A stretch of 6,045 nucleotides of DNA, taken from assembly GCA_003533545.1 (NCBI GenBank), contig DQEK01000115.1, positions 1-6,045 on the forward strand, written 5' to 3'. Each line of letters opens with the position of its first letter. Position 1 is the first letter of the stretch. The notes beneath the pieces are model-generated. The model ran no database searches, was not told where the DNA came from, and worked only from the letters and a program-made list of their open reading frames with translations. Of the stretch, positions 1-5,916 are shown piece after piece. The position numbers and the translations under genes were made by a program. Source of the DNA: Acidobacteriota bacterium (lineage in GTDB: Bacteria > Acidobacteriota > Vicinamibacteria > Vicinamibacterales > UBA8438).

Positions 1-1855
1 CCCCCAAATCCCCTTCGGCACGGCGTCTAACCGCCACGGCGCCGTCAGCGACCTCACGGTCCCCGGTGACGAGCATGTACGGTACCTTCCGTAACTGTGC
101 CTCGCGAATCTTATACCCCATTTTCTCATGTCGGGCGTCCACCTCCACACGCATTCCGACTTCGCGTATTTGCGAGGCGACCGCTTCAGCGTAGTCAAGG
201 TGACGGTCGGCTATCGGCACGACCATCGCTTGGACCGGGGCCAACCACAGTGGGAACGCACCCGCGTAGTGCTCGATGAGCAGAGCGATGAATCGTTCGA
301 GGCTCCCGAAGATGGCCCGATGAATGACGACCGGGCGGTGCTCTGTGTTGTCAGCACCGATGTATTTGAGGTCAAAGCGTTGCGGTAGTTGATAGTCGAG
401 TTGGATCGTGGCGCACTGCCAGTTCCGGCCGATCGCGTCTACCACGTGAAAGTCTATCTTCGGACCATAGAAATTACCTTCGCCCTCTGCGACAACATAG
501 GGCTGACCGGCAGCATCGAGCGCCTGCTTGAGTTGCTTTTCGGCTTGGTCCCAAGTGTCGGTGTCGCCGAGGAACGTCTCCGGCCGTGTTGAGAGCTCGA
601 CCGAAAACTCGAGCTGGAAATCGCGGTAAACCTGTTGGACCAGTCGCAGGAGGCGCTCGGCCTCGCCGCTGACCTGCTCGGGCGTAACGAAACAGTGGGC
701 GTCGTCCTGACAAAACTGGCGGGCACGCGTCAGTCCGGCGAGTACCCCAGAAGCCTCGTCTCGGTGCAACACGCTTTGATCGTGATACCGAATCGGTAGG
801 TCACGGTAGCTGCGCACTTCGCTCGCAAACACCAGCATGTGTCCGGGGCAGTTCATCGGCTTCAGGCCGTAGGTTTCGCCTTCGGATTCCACCAGCAGCA
901 TGTTTTCAGCGTAATGCTCCCAGTGCCCGGAGGTTTCCCAAAGCTTCTTGTTGTAGACCAGTGGCGTGCGGAGCTCGATGTAGCCCGCAGGAAACAACTG
1001 CGATCGCATGTAATCGGCCAACAGATTCCAGAGAGTCGTGCCGTTCGCCAGCCAGAAGGCTGCACCTGGTGCCCAGTGGTGAAATGTGAAGAGCCCTAGT
1101 TCGCGGCCTAGTTTTCGGTGGTCTCGTTTCTTGGCCTCTTCGATCCGATTGAGGTGCTCCTTCAGGGATTTCTCGCTGAAAAACGCCGTGCCATAGATGC
1201 GCTGCATCGGCTGGTTGGTCGCGTCGCCTTTCCAGTAGGCGTTTGAACTCGTGAGCACCTTAAACGCCTTCAGTGTGCCGGATGATGGCACGTGGGGGCC
1301 GGTGCAGAAGTCCATGAACACGTCTTCGATGGTGTAGCACGAAACCACCGGGCCGCCTTTTTCTTCGATGAGCTGCACTTTCAGCGGTTCGCCGCGGTCG
1401 GCGAAGTACTGTTTCGCTTCTTCCTTCGACATCATCTTGCGCTCGAAGACCAGATTCTGCGATGCAATCTCTCGCATCTTGGTCTCGATCGCTTCGAGAT
1501 CTTCCGGGACGAACGGACGGTCCACAATGAAATCGTAGAAGAACCCCTCCTCGGTCGGGGGGCCGATGCCACACTGTGCCTCGGGAAACAGGGAAGTGAC
1601 GGCAGCCGCTAGCAGATGAGCCGTGCTGTGCCTGTACAGTCTCAGCGCTTCGGAACCGTCTTTCGTGATGATACGAACTTCGGCGTCCTCTGTTAGAGGG
1701 TGTGTCAGGTCGACGATTTGGTCCCCGACTTTGGCCGCCAGCGCCGCCTTCGCCAGCCGGGGTGAGATATCTTCAGCGACCTGGCGCACCTCCGCTCCGG
1801 TCGGCAGTTTTCGCGTCGACCCGTCCGGCAAGGTAACGGTGACCTGGTCCGTCAT
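1..1855 (-). CDS. thrS: Threonyl-tRNA synthetase (C-terminus cut by window edge)
   Basis: Class II aminoacyl-tRNA synthetase that charges tRNA-Thr with threonine in the cytoplasm. I translated 618 uninterrupted codons on the minus strand. An N-terminal TGS domain (about residues 1-64, opening VTVTLPDGSTRKL) is followed by the editing domain with its metal-type motif H76xxxH80 (HSTAH) and C184xxxH188 (CTGPH), so proofreading of mischarged Ser looks intact. The catalytic core has motif 2 (HRDEASG, R365 and E367), the three zinc ligands C336 (MNCPGH), H387 (QDDAH) and H512 (VIHRAIFGS), and motif 3 R521 (GSLERF). The anticodon-binding domain starts near 538 (LAPVQAMVVP) and includes KMGYKIREAQLRKVPYMLV. 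Compared with the roughly 640-residue E. coli enzyme, about 25-30 residues and the stop lie beyond position 1. The ATG at 1855 aligns with the family N-terminus and is the only good start in the frame. A GAGGAG lies 18 nt upstream, too far to be a normal Shine-Dalgarno. Identification is secure. Confidence 0.97.
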   Translation of the reverse strand, partial: MTDQVTVTLPDGSTRKLPTGAEVRQVAEDISPRLAKAALAAKVGDQIVDLTHPLTEDAEVRIITKDGSEALRLYRHSTAHLLAAAVTSLFPEAQCGIGPPTEEGFFYDFIVDRPFVPEDLEAIETKMREIASQNLVFERKMMSKEEAKQYFADRGEPLKVQLIEEKGGPVVSCYTIEDVFMDFCTGPHVPSSGTLKAFKVLTSSNAYWKGDATNQPMQRIYGTAFFSEKSLKEHLNRIEEAKKRDHRKLGRELGLFTFHHWAPGAAFWLANGTTLWNLLADYMRSQLFPAGYIELRTPLVYNKKLWETSGHWEHYAENMLLVESEGETYGLKPMNCPGHMLVFASEVRSYRDLPIRYHDQSVLHRDEASGVLAGLTRARQFCQDDAHCFVTPEQVSGEAERLLRLVQQVYRDFQLEFSVELSTRPETFLGDTDTWDQAEKQLKQALDAAGQPYVVAEGEGNFYGPKIDFHVVDAIGRNWQCATIQLDYQLPQRFDLKYIGADNTEHRPVVIHRAIFGSLERFIALLIEHYAGAFPLWLAPVQAMVVPIADRHLDYAEAVASQIREVGMRVEVDARHEKMGYKIREAQLRKVPYMLVTGDREVADGAVAVRRRAEGDLG

Positions 1856-1962
1856 GTTCTCGACGACTCGTTGCTCCTCGTCCTGGCTATAGCGTTGTCC
1901 TTTCGCCGGGAAGGACGGGGTCCCACACGTCGCTTTCCGTCGGGGGCCAGACAGTGGCTGGA
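1856..1962 (-). promoter_or_regulatory. thrS leader with alternative hairpins
   Basis: This is the 107-nt spacer between the tRNA-Val 3' end and the thrS start. Read on the minus strand it contains GTCCTT (1911-1916) and its exact complement AAGGAC (1897-1902), a 6-bp stem with an 8-nt loop. The same GTCC can instead pair with GGAC just upstream (1920-1923), or GTCCT with AGGAC at 1880-1884, which abuts the GAGGAG at 1874-1879. A TGGGACC at 1919-1925 resembles the TGGNACC core of T-box leaders, but there is no room for a T-box Stem I. No good -35/-10 pair is visible here, so thrS may be read from the tRNA promoter. A regulatory role is inference only; the complementary segments are what the sequence shows. 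Confidence 0.3.
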
Positions 1963-2040
1963 TGGTAGGCGCGGGCGGACTCGAACCGCCGACCTCCTGC
2001 GTGTCAAGCAGGCGCTCTAACCAGACTGAGCTACGCGCCT
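1963..2040 (-). tRNA. tRNA-Val (anticodon GAC)
   Basis: A complete 78-nt cloverleaf on the minus strand. The acceptor stem AGGCGCG pairs exactly with CGCGCCT. The D arm GCTC/GAGC encloses a loop with the conserved GG. The anticodon stem CCTGC/GCAGG encloses loop TTGACAC, giving anticodon GAC, which reads the valine codon GUC. The variable loop is the 5-nt AGGTC, and the T arm GGCGG/CCGCC has loop TTCGAGT. The discriminator is A73, as usual for bacterial tRNA-Val, and the CCA end is encoded (1963-1965). It has its own strong promoter and lies 107 nt upstream of thrS on the same strand. Confidence 0.96.
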
Positions 2041-2056
2041 ATTTAGCGAGCCTCGG

Positions 2057-2086
2057 ACTATAGCAACCTCTCAAAAATTCAGTCAA
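2057..2086 (-). promoter_or_regulatory. sigma70-type promoter of tRNA-Val
   Basis: On the minus strand the -35 box is TTGACT (2081-2086, 5 of 6 to consensus) and the -10 box is TATAGT (2057-2062, 5 of 6), with an 18-nt spacer that is AT-rich next to the -35. Transcription would begin about 7 nt past the -10, leaving a short 5' leader before the tRNA at 2040. The bases just after the -10 (CCGAGG) are GC-rich, like the discriminators of stable-RNA promoters under stringent control; that link is inference. This is the best promoter in the window and could also serve thrS. Confidence 0.75.
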
Positions 2087-2120
2087 TGGAAGGTGGGATT
2101 GCGCTCCCCTGAAGGGCCGC

Positions 2121-2146
2121 TAGTGTCGCTGCACACCCCGACACTA
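2121..2146 (-). terminator. Perfect hairpin over the stop codon of the S41-family gene (candidate 3' end)
   Basis: An 8-bp perfect inverted repeat, TAGTGTCG and CGACACTA, encloses a 10-nt loop. The stop codon of the upstream S41-family gene (TAG, 2144-2146) forms the base of one arm. The hairpin lies between that gene and the tRNA-Val promoter, which is where a transcript end is expected. There is no U-tract after the stem, so a classic intrinsic terminator is not shown. It could instead be a 3'-end stabilising structure or rely on Rho. Confidence 0.35.
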
Positions 2147-3313
2147 TATGGTGGGCATCGCGGTGAGATGCTCGAGCGCTCTGTCGAGCACCGGGTCTTC
2201 ATCCGACTTTGACGTATTCTGTCCGAGCGTGGGCAGTGGTCCCTGGACCACGACCGCCGGGTCCACACCGGCGCGGTGAATCGACGCGCCTGAGGATGTC
2301 AGATATTGGGTGGAAGACAGCAGTAGCCCGCCGCCCTCCGGTAGTTCTACCAGGGTCTGTTCGGCGGCCCGCCCTGCTGTTCGAAGACCGACCGATTCCG
2401 CCCGGTCGTTGTCTGCGAGTGCGGCGGCGAAGAGTTCTGCGGCGCCGGCTGTACCTTGGTTAGTGACTAGAACCACGGGCCAGCCAATTGTTGCCGGCTG
2501 CGAGGTCCCGCTGAAGGGTTCCTGCACACTTGAAGTTTCACGAATGACCAGAGTATCCGCGTCGGTAAACAACGCTGCAGCGGCGATGCCGGTCCGAAAC
2601 GAGCCGACAGCTGTATTTCGCAAATCGATGAGCAAGCGTTCAGTCCCTTGTTGCTTGAGGGTGTCGGTGGTCGACTCGATCGCCCTAATTGTGTCGTCGT
2701 CGAACTCGGTGATTCGAAGATAACCGACACCCGGGCTTAGGACCCGACCGCTAACGTTGGCCGAGCGATCGGAGCCGCGAATGACCTCCAATTCGATAGG
2801 GTCTGCTGCGTTGTCGCGGATGACGCTGAGACGCACGGCCGACCCTGGTGCTCCCAGCAAGAGTTGATGAGCCTTGACCGTGGACATCATCCGCGTAGGG
2901 TTGTTGTCGATCGCCCTAAGGAAGTCACCAGCGTGCAGCCCCGCCGCAGCGGCGGGTGACCCGTCTCTGGCCGCAAGGACCTGGACGTAATACTGGCGCC
3001 TCAGCTCAAGCCCGATACCGACCTCGCCAGCGGTGCTACCTGAAGTGTAAATTTTCGTTTCGTCGGCTGTGAGATACGAACTCTCTGAGTCGAGCCCCTC
3101 GGCTAGACCCCACAGGGCGCCCCGAATGATGCTCTCGGTTTCAACGGGCTCGACGTAGTTGTTCGTGACGAGCGACACCACGTCTTCGAACACCCGTAGG
3201 TGCTGGTATGTGCCCTCCCGGGCAACAACGCTACCGAGCAGACCGCCGACCAGCGTGTATCCCAGGATCGGGACGGTCACGACCAGAAGGACAAGACGGG
3301 TGCGATTCGTCAT
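2144..3313 (-). CDS. Membrane-anchored PDZ/S41-family protein, predicted catalytically inactive (CtpA/Prc-like pseudoprotease)
   Basis: Carboxy-terminal processing protease family (MEROPS S41), 389 residues from the chosen ATG. A hydrophobic segment at about residues 6-31 suggests a signal anchor with the rest outside the inner membrane. A PDZ domain follows (about 96-167: GEVGIGLEL, then GSPAAAAGLHAGDFLRAID), then the S41 core (GVGYLRITEF, LLIDLRN, VVLVTNQGTAGAAELFAAAL, GASIHRAGVDPAVVV). Active family members have TASAxE with the nucleophilic Ser and TFGKG with the general-base Lys. Here these read TAGAAE (Gly290, codon GGC at 2444-2446) and TAGRA (Arg315, codon CGG at 2369-2371). The usual NPGG after DLRx reads TAVG. 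The reading frame is otherwise intact, arguing for a maintained non-catalytic role over decay. The start at 3313 puts the hydrophobic segment at the N-terminus and has GGAAGG 12 nt upstream. An in-frame ATG at 3376 would add 21 residues but falls inside a candidate -10 box. Family assignment is firm; inactivity is inferred from the motifs. Confidence 0.9.
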   Translation of the reverse strand: MTNRTRLVLLVVTVPILGYTLVGGLLGSVVAREGTYQHLRVFEDVVSLVTNNYVEPVETESIIRGALWGLAEGLDSESSYLTADETKIYTSGSTAGEVGIGLELRRQYYVQVLAARDGSPAAAAGLHAGDFLRAIDNNPTRMMSTVKAHQLLLGAPGSAVRLSVIRDNAADPIELEVIRGSDRSANVSGRVLSPGVGYLRITEFDDDTIRAIESTTDTLKQQGTERLLIDLRNTAVGSFRTGIAAAALFTDADTLVIRETSSVQEPFSGTSQPATIGWPVVLVTNQGTAGAAELFAAALADNDRAESVGLRTAGRAAEQTLVELPEGGGLLLSSTQYLTSSGASIHRAGVDPAVVVQGPLPTLGQNTSKSDEDPVLDRALEHLTAMPTI

Positions 3314-3374
3314 CGAAATTTGGGGCCTTCCCGCTAAGCAGTGCCAGACCGAAACACCGAGACTGCTGCCCTCC

Positions 3375-3406
3375 ATTCTACTGGATCGAGTGAGCGATCG
3401 TCGATC
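3375..3406 (-). promoter_or_regulatory. Candidate promoter and operator-like inverted repeat for the S41-family gene
   Basis: In the 152-bp divergent region, the minus strand carries TAGAAT (3375-3380, 5 of 6 to the -10 consensus). TCGACG (3399-3404, 4 of 6 to the -35 consensus) lies 18 nt upstream. An inverted repeat GATCGA (3384-3389) and TCGATC (3401-3406), 11 nt apart with a CGATCG palindrome between, overlaps the spacer and -35, where a repressor could bind. If this promoter is real, the ATG at 3376 lies inside the -10 and cannot be the start. I found no convincing plus-strand promoter for ruvX in the same region. Confidence 0.27.
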
Positions 3407-3465
3407 TGGAGTTCGAAGCGAGGGGCGATGGCGTGTTTGCCACTGAGGCCTGTTAGGCTATCCAC

Positions 3466-3945
3466 GTGCGACTGGCAAGCCTTGACCTCGGGCGCAAGCG
3501 CATCGGACTTGCGGTTTGTGATAATTCGGGCGCTCTAGCGACGCCGTGGAAAAGCATTCCTGGTAACGGTTCGACGGAGGCGGTCGTTGCGCGGGTCGTG
3601 GGTGTGCTCCGTGAACTCGTCGAGAGTGAAGACGGACTCGACGGAGTTGTTGTCGGATTGCCGACGCACCTTGACGGCCGACCGCACCCCGATGCGGCCC
3701 GGGCGCGCGAGATAGCTGCCGGTGTTGGGACTCGTACCGAGTTGCCGGTTTCACTACAAGACGAGCGTTTGACCAGTGTCGAGGCAGAACAGCGGCTGGC
3801 GATCCGAGAGCGGGACTGGAGGAAGAGGAAACTAAAGCTCGACGCCGCGGCGGCTGCGGTAATCCTCCAAGAGTATCTGGATGCTGCGGGTAGTCGGGGC
3901 CACCGAAAAGTTTCCAACGAGTTACCGGCAGACTCACCGAATTGA
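3466..3945 (+). CDS. ruvX: RuvX/YqgF-family putative pre-16S rRNA nuclease (Holliday junction resolvase-like)
   Basis: RNase H-fold protein of the YqgF family. E. coli YqgF is implicated in maturing the 16S rRNA 5' end, and the family was originally annotated as a Holliday junction resolvase. The 159-residue product shows all the family motifs: LDLGRKRIGLAVCD (6-19) with the first catalytic Asp, VVVGLPTHLDG (about 61-71), QDERLTSVEAE (about 98-108) with the conserved Asp-Glu, and the C-terminal LDAAAAAVILQEYLD (about 125-139) with the last conserved Asp. It is about 20 residues longer than the E. coli protein, because of a basic-to-acidic tail of low complexity. The start is GTG at 3466, with an AGG eight bases upstream; it places DLG at the usual distance from the N-terminus. 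It forms a tight pair with mltG downstream and is divergent from the S41-family gene. Confidence 0.95.
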   Translation: MRLASLDLGRKRIGLAVCDNSGALATPWKSIPGNGSTEAVVARVVGVLRELVESEDGLDGVVVGLPTHLDGRPHPDAARAREIAAGVGTRTELPVSLQDERLTSVEAEQRLAIRERDWRKRKLKLDAAAAAVILQEYLDAAGSRGHRKVSNELPADSPN

Positions 3946-3950
3946 AATTG

Positions 3951-4994
3951 ATGCGGAAGGCGCTCTTGGTCGTGGCGTTATTGGTGCTTCCGATAGGCGG
4001 CTTCGCTGCGTATGGAGCGCGTGTGTTATACGACCGCGCGGCTCAGGTCTATCGAGGGTATCAAGGTGCGGAGGCGTTGGTCGACATCGCGCCTGGGACC
4101 TCGACGTTGGACATCGGACGACAGCTAGTCGATGCCGGTGTTGTCTCGGACGAGCGCACGTTCAGGGTTGCCCTTTGGCGCAGTGGGAGGGACCGGCTCC
4201 TTCAGGCTGGCGAGTATCGTTTCACGGAGCCCGTCTCACCGCTCGACGTGATTGATGCCCTCTTTCGGGGGCAGGTTTATCTTCGTACGGTTACCTTTCC
4301 AGAGGGTCTGACTCGGTGGGAGATGGCTGAGGTGTTCGGACGATCCCGGTTCGGTAGCAACGAGGAGTTCTTGGAAGCGAGTGAACAGGCGGAGTTGATA
4401 GCCGACCTAGATCCTGAGGCCACCAATCTCGAAGGCTATCTGTTCCCGGAGACCTATGCGCTGCCGCGTGACGCCGATGCCGACGACCTTGTTGCCGCGA
4501 TGCTGGCGCAATTCCGCCGTGCCTTTGACGATGACCTGCGGACGTTGGCGGCCGAACGTGGGCTGACCGTGCGTCAGGTTGTGACGTTGGCGTCTCTGAT
4601 CCAGCGGGAGACCGGACTGGACGACGAGCGACCGGTGGTTTCCGCGGTGTACACCAATCGGCTCGACCGCCGGATGCCGCTACAGTGCGACCCTACCGTG
4701 ATCTACGCACTGCAGATCGACGGACGCTACGACGGCAATCTTACTCGCGAGAACCTCGCCTACGATTCGCCATACAACACTTACGTCTATCCCGGTCTTC
4801 CGCCCGGGCCCATTGCTGCTCCCGGTGCCGCTGACCTCCGTGCCGCGCTTATGCCGGCCAACGTCAGCTACGTCTATTTCGTGAGCCGAAACGACGGGTC
4901 CCACGTATTTGCGGATACCCTCCGAGAACATAACCGTAACGTCCGGGAGTTTCAGGTGGACTATTTCCGGCGGCGGCGGGCGGCAGCGCGCTAG
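3951..4994 (+). CDS. mltG: Endolytic murein transglycosylase MltG (YceG family)
   Basis: Inner-membrane lytic transglycosylase that cleaves nascent glycan strands and so sets their length. From the ATG the product has 347 residues. An N-terminal hydrophobic anchor (about residues 3-22) is followed by a LysM-like region (about 44-107, VDIAPGTSTLDIGRQLVDAG and onward). The YceG catalytic domain contains LEGYLFPETY (160-169), LASLIQRETG with the catalytic Glu at 220, NRLDRRMPLQCDPTVIYAL, SPYNTY and GLPPGPI, all family signatures. Length matches E. coli MltG (about 340). Two starts are possible: TTG at 3942, overlapping the ruvX stop as TTGA, or ATG at 3951, five bases past it. I chose the ATG; neither has a clear Shine-Dalgarno, so coupling to ruvX translation is likely. 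Its TAG stop shares CTAG with the stop of the convergent M28 gene. Confidence 0.95.
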   Translation: MRKALLVVALLVLPIGGFAAYGARVLYDRAAQVYRGYQGAEALVDIAPGTSTLDIGRQLVDAGVVSDERTFRVALWRSGRDRLLQAGEYRFTEPVSPLDVIDALFRGQVYLRTVTFPEGLTRWEMAEVFGRSRFGSNEEFLEASEQAELIADLDPEATNLEGYLFPETYALPRDADADDLVAAMLAQFRRAFDDDLRTLAAERGLTVRQVVTLASLIQRETGLDDERPVVSAVYTNRLDRRMPLQCDPTVIYALQIDGRYDGNLTRENLAYDSPYNTYVYPGLPPGPIAAPGAADLRAALMPANVSYVYFVSRNDGSHVFADTLREHNRNVREFQVDYFRRRRAAAR

Positions 4995-5908
4995 TGGGCA
5001 CCGCGGTCAAGTTCTCGCACCAGTCCGAGTGCGGCCTCGTAAGCTAGCCTCATGCCTGTGGCGTCGAGCTTGTCGGCGGTGTCGCCGGGGGTGTGGATGG
5101 TTCTGAGGATTGGCGGCACGAATTGTTCCCGGAGGGCTGAGTGCGGGCCAGCGTTCAGCGTTAGCCAGAGCTGGTGAGCTTCGGTCCGTGGCAGTGTCGC
5201 GAGGGAGATGTTTGGAATGCCGGCCGCCTGGAAGCTACGGTCGTCGCCTGGCGGGAACCGGTCAAACTCAAGGCACTCGTGTCGGCCGTTCGCGCAGGCG
5301 TCACGGACCGCGCCGTAGACCGTGTCGTTACCTGCCGCGGCGGCTGGACCGTAGATGAGGGTGTCGCCATAGCCGACGATGTCCAGATTGACCATGGCGT
5401 CGACCCGGTCCCTACTGATGGTACTGGCGAAGTGGGCGGAGCCCAGGAGTCCAAGCTCCTCAAGGTCGAAGAACACCACTTGGATGCGATGCTGGACCGG
5501 TTCCTCGAGAAGTGTTCCCGTCACGTGGATCAAGACCGCAACCGCAGCCGCGTTGTCCACCATGCCATGGCTCAGCGAGCCGTCTGATAGGACGGCCGCA
5601 TCTGCGTGGGCACCGATGACAAGATCCCGGTCGCCGCTGCCGATCGTGATGATGACATTCCGGCCGATGTCGGGTCCGACTTCGTCGGCTTTAGGATTCG
5701 GGAAGGCGTCGATCTCGTAGACCCAGCCATGTTCGTCGAGGAGCTTCAACAGACTGTCGAACCGCTCGGCGGCCGACGACTGGTCGAGCCGACCGGCAAT
5801 TTCGACGAGACTCGGCAGGGGCGTAGACTCCTGGGTTCGGAGCCCGGGTGACGTGGCCAACATTAGAGTGGCTAAGAACGTCGACAGACGACGTATTCGG
5901 TGCCGCAT
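4991..5908 (-). CDS. Secreted M28-family zinc metallopeptidase (aminopeptidase-like)
   Basis: Di-zinc exopeptidase fold of MEROPS family M28, probably an exported aminopeptidase; the substrate cannot be told from sequence. The chosen ATG at 5908 gives 305 residues that open with a basic stretch (MRHRIRR) and a hydrophobic core (LSTFLATLMLA), a plausible signal peptide. A TTG at 5941 would add 11 residues ahead of it and overlap the upstream gene. The expected metal and catalytic residues are all present: H101 and D103 (GAHAD), bridging D118 (GMVDN), E150/E151 (FDLEELGLLGS), D176 (NLDIVG) and H272 (IHTPGDTADKLD). PPGDDRSF followed by AAGIPNISL matches the family's substrate-pocket region. Cys205 and Cys212 could form a disulfide. 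The gene follows another minus-strand CDS by 8 bases, suggesting an operon, and overlaps mltG by 4 bases tail to tail. Confidence 0.93.
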   Translation of the reverse strand: MRHRIRRLSTFLATLMLATSPGLRTQESTPLPSLVEIAGRLDQSSAAERFDSLLKLLDEHGWVYEIDAFPNPKADEVGPDIGRNVIITIGSGDRDLVIGAHADAAVLSDGSLSHGMVDNAAAVAVLIHVTGTLLEEPVQHRIQVVFFDLEELGLLGSAHFASTISRDRVDAMVNLDIVGYGDTLIYGPAAAAGNDTVYGAVRDACANGRHECLEFDRFPPGDDRSFQAAGIPNISLATLPRTEAHQLWLTLNAGPHSALREQFVPPILRTIHTPGDTADKLDATGMRLAYEAALGLVRELDRGAH

Positions 5909-5916
5909 CAGACCGA

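Noticed and set aside
839..1099. Plus-strand open frame of 86 codons (and others at 128-388, 1292-1612, 1623-1892)
   Set aside because: They lie antisense to thrS, whose minus-strand frame is continuous with every family motif; GC-rich genes commonly leave open shadow frames.
1885..1892. TATAGC as a -10 box for a separate thrS promoter
   Set aside because: No hexamer resembling TTGACA occurs 16-18 nt upstream, so I could not support a promoter.
1856..1962. Canonical T-box riboswitch before thrS
   Set aside because: Only the TGGNACC-like core is present; there is no Stem I, the leader is about 107 nt and the variable base is G, so only the structural curiosity is reported.
3453..3937. Two long minus-strand open frames opposite ruvX (154 and 159 codons)
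   Set aside because: The products are rich in Arg, Ser and Pro with no recognisable motif, while the plus strand encodes a complete RuvX.
5174..5587. Plus-strand 137-codon open frame
   Set aside because: It is antisense to the M28 peptidase, which has all its metal ligands; no independent coding signal or start context was seen.
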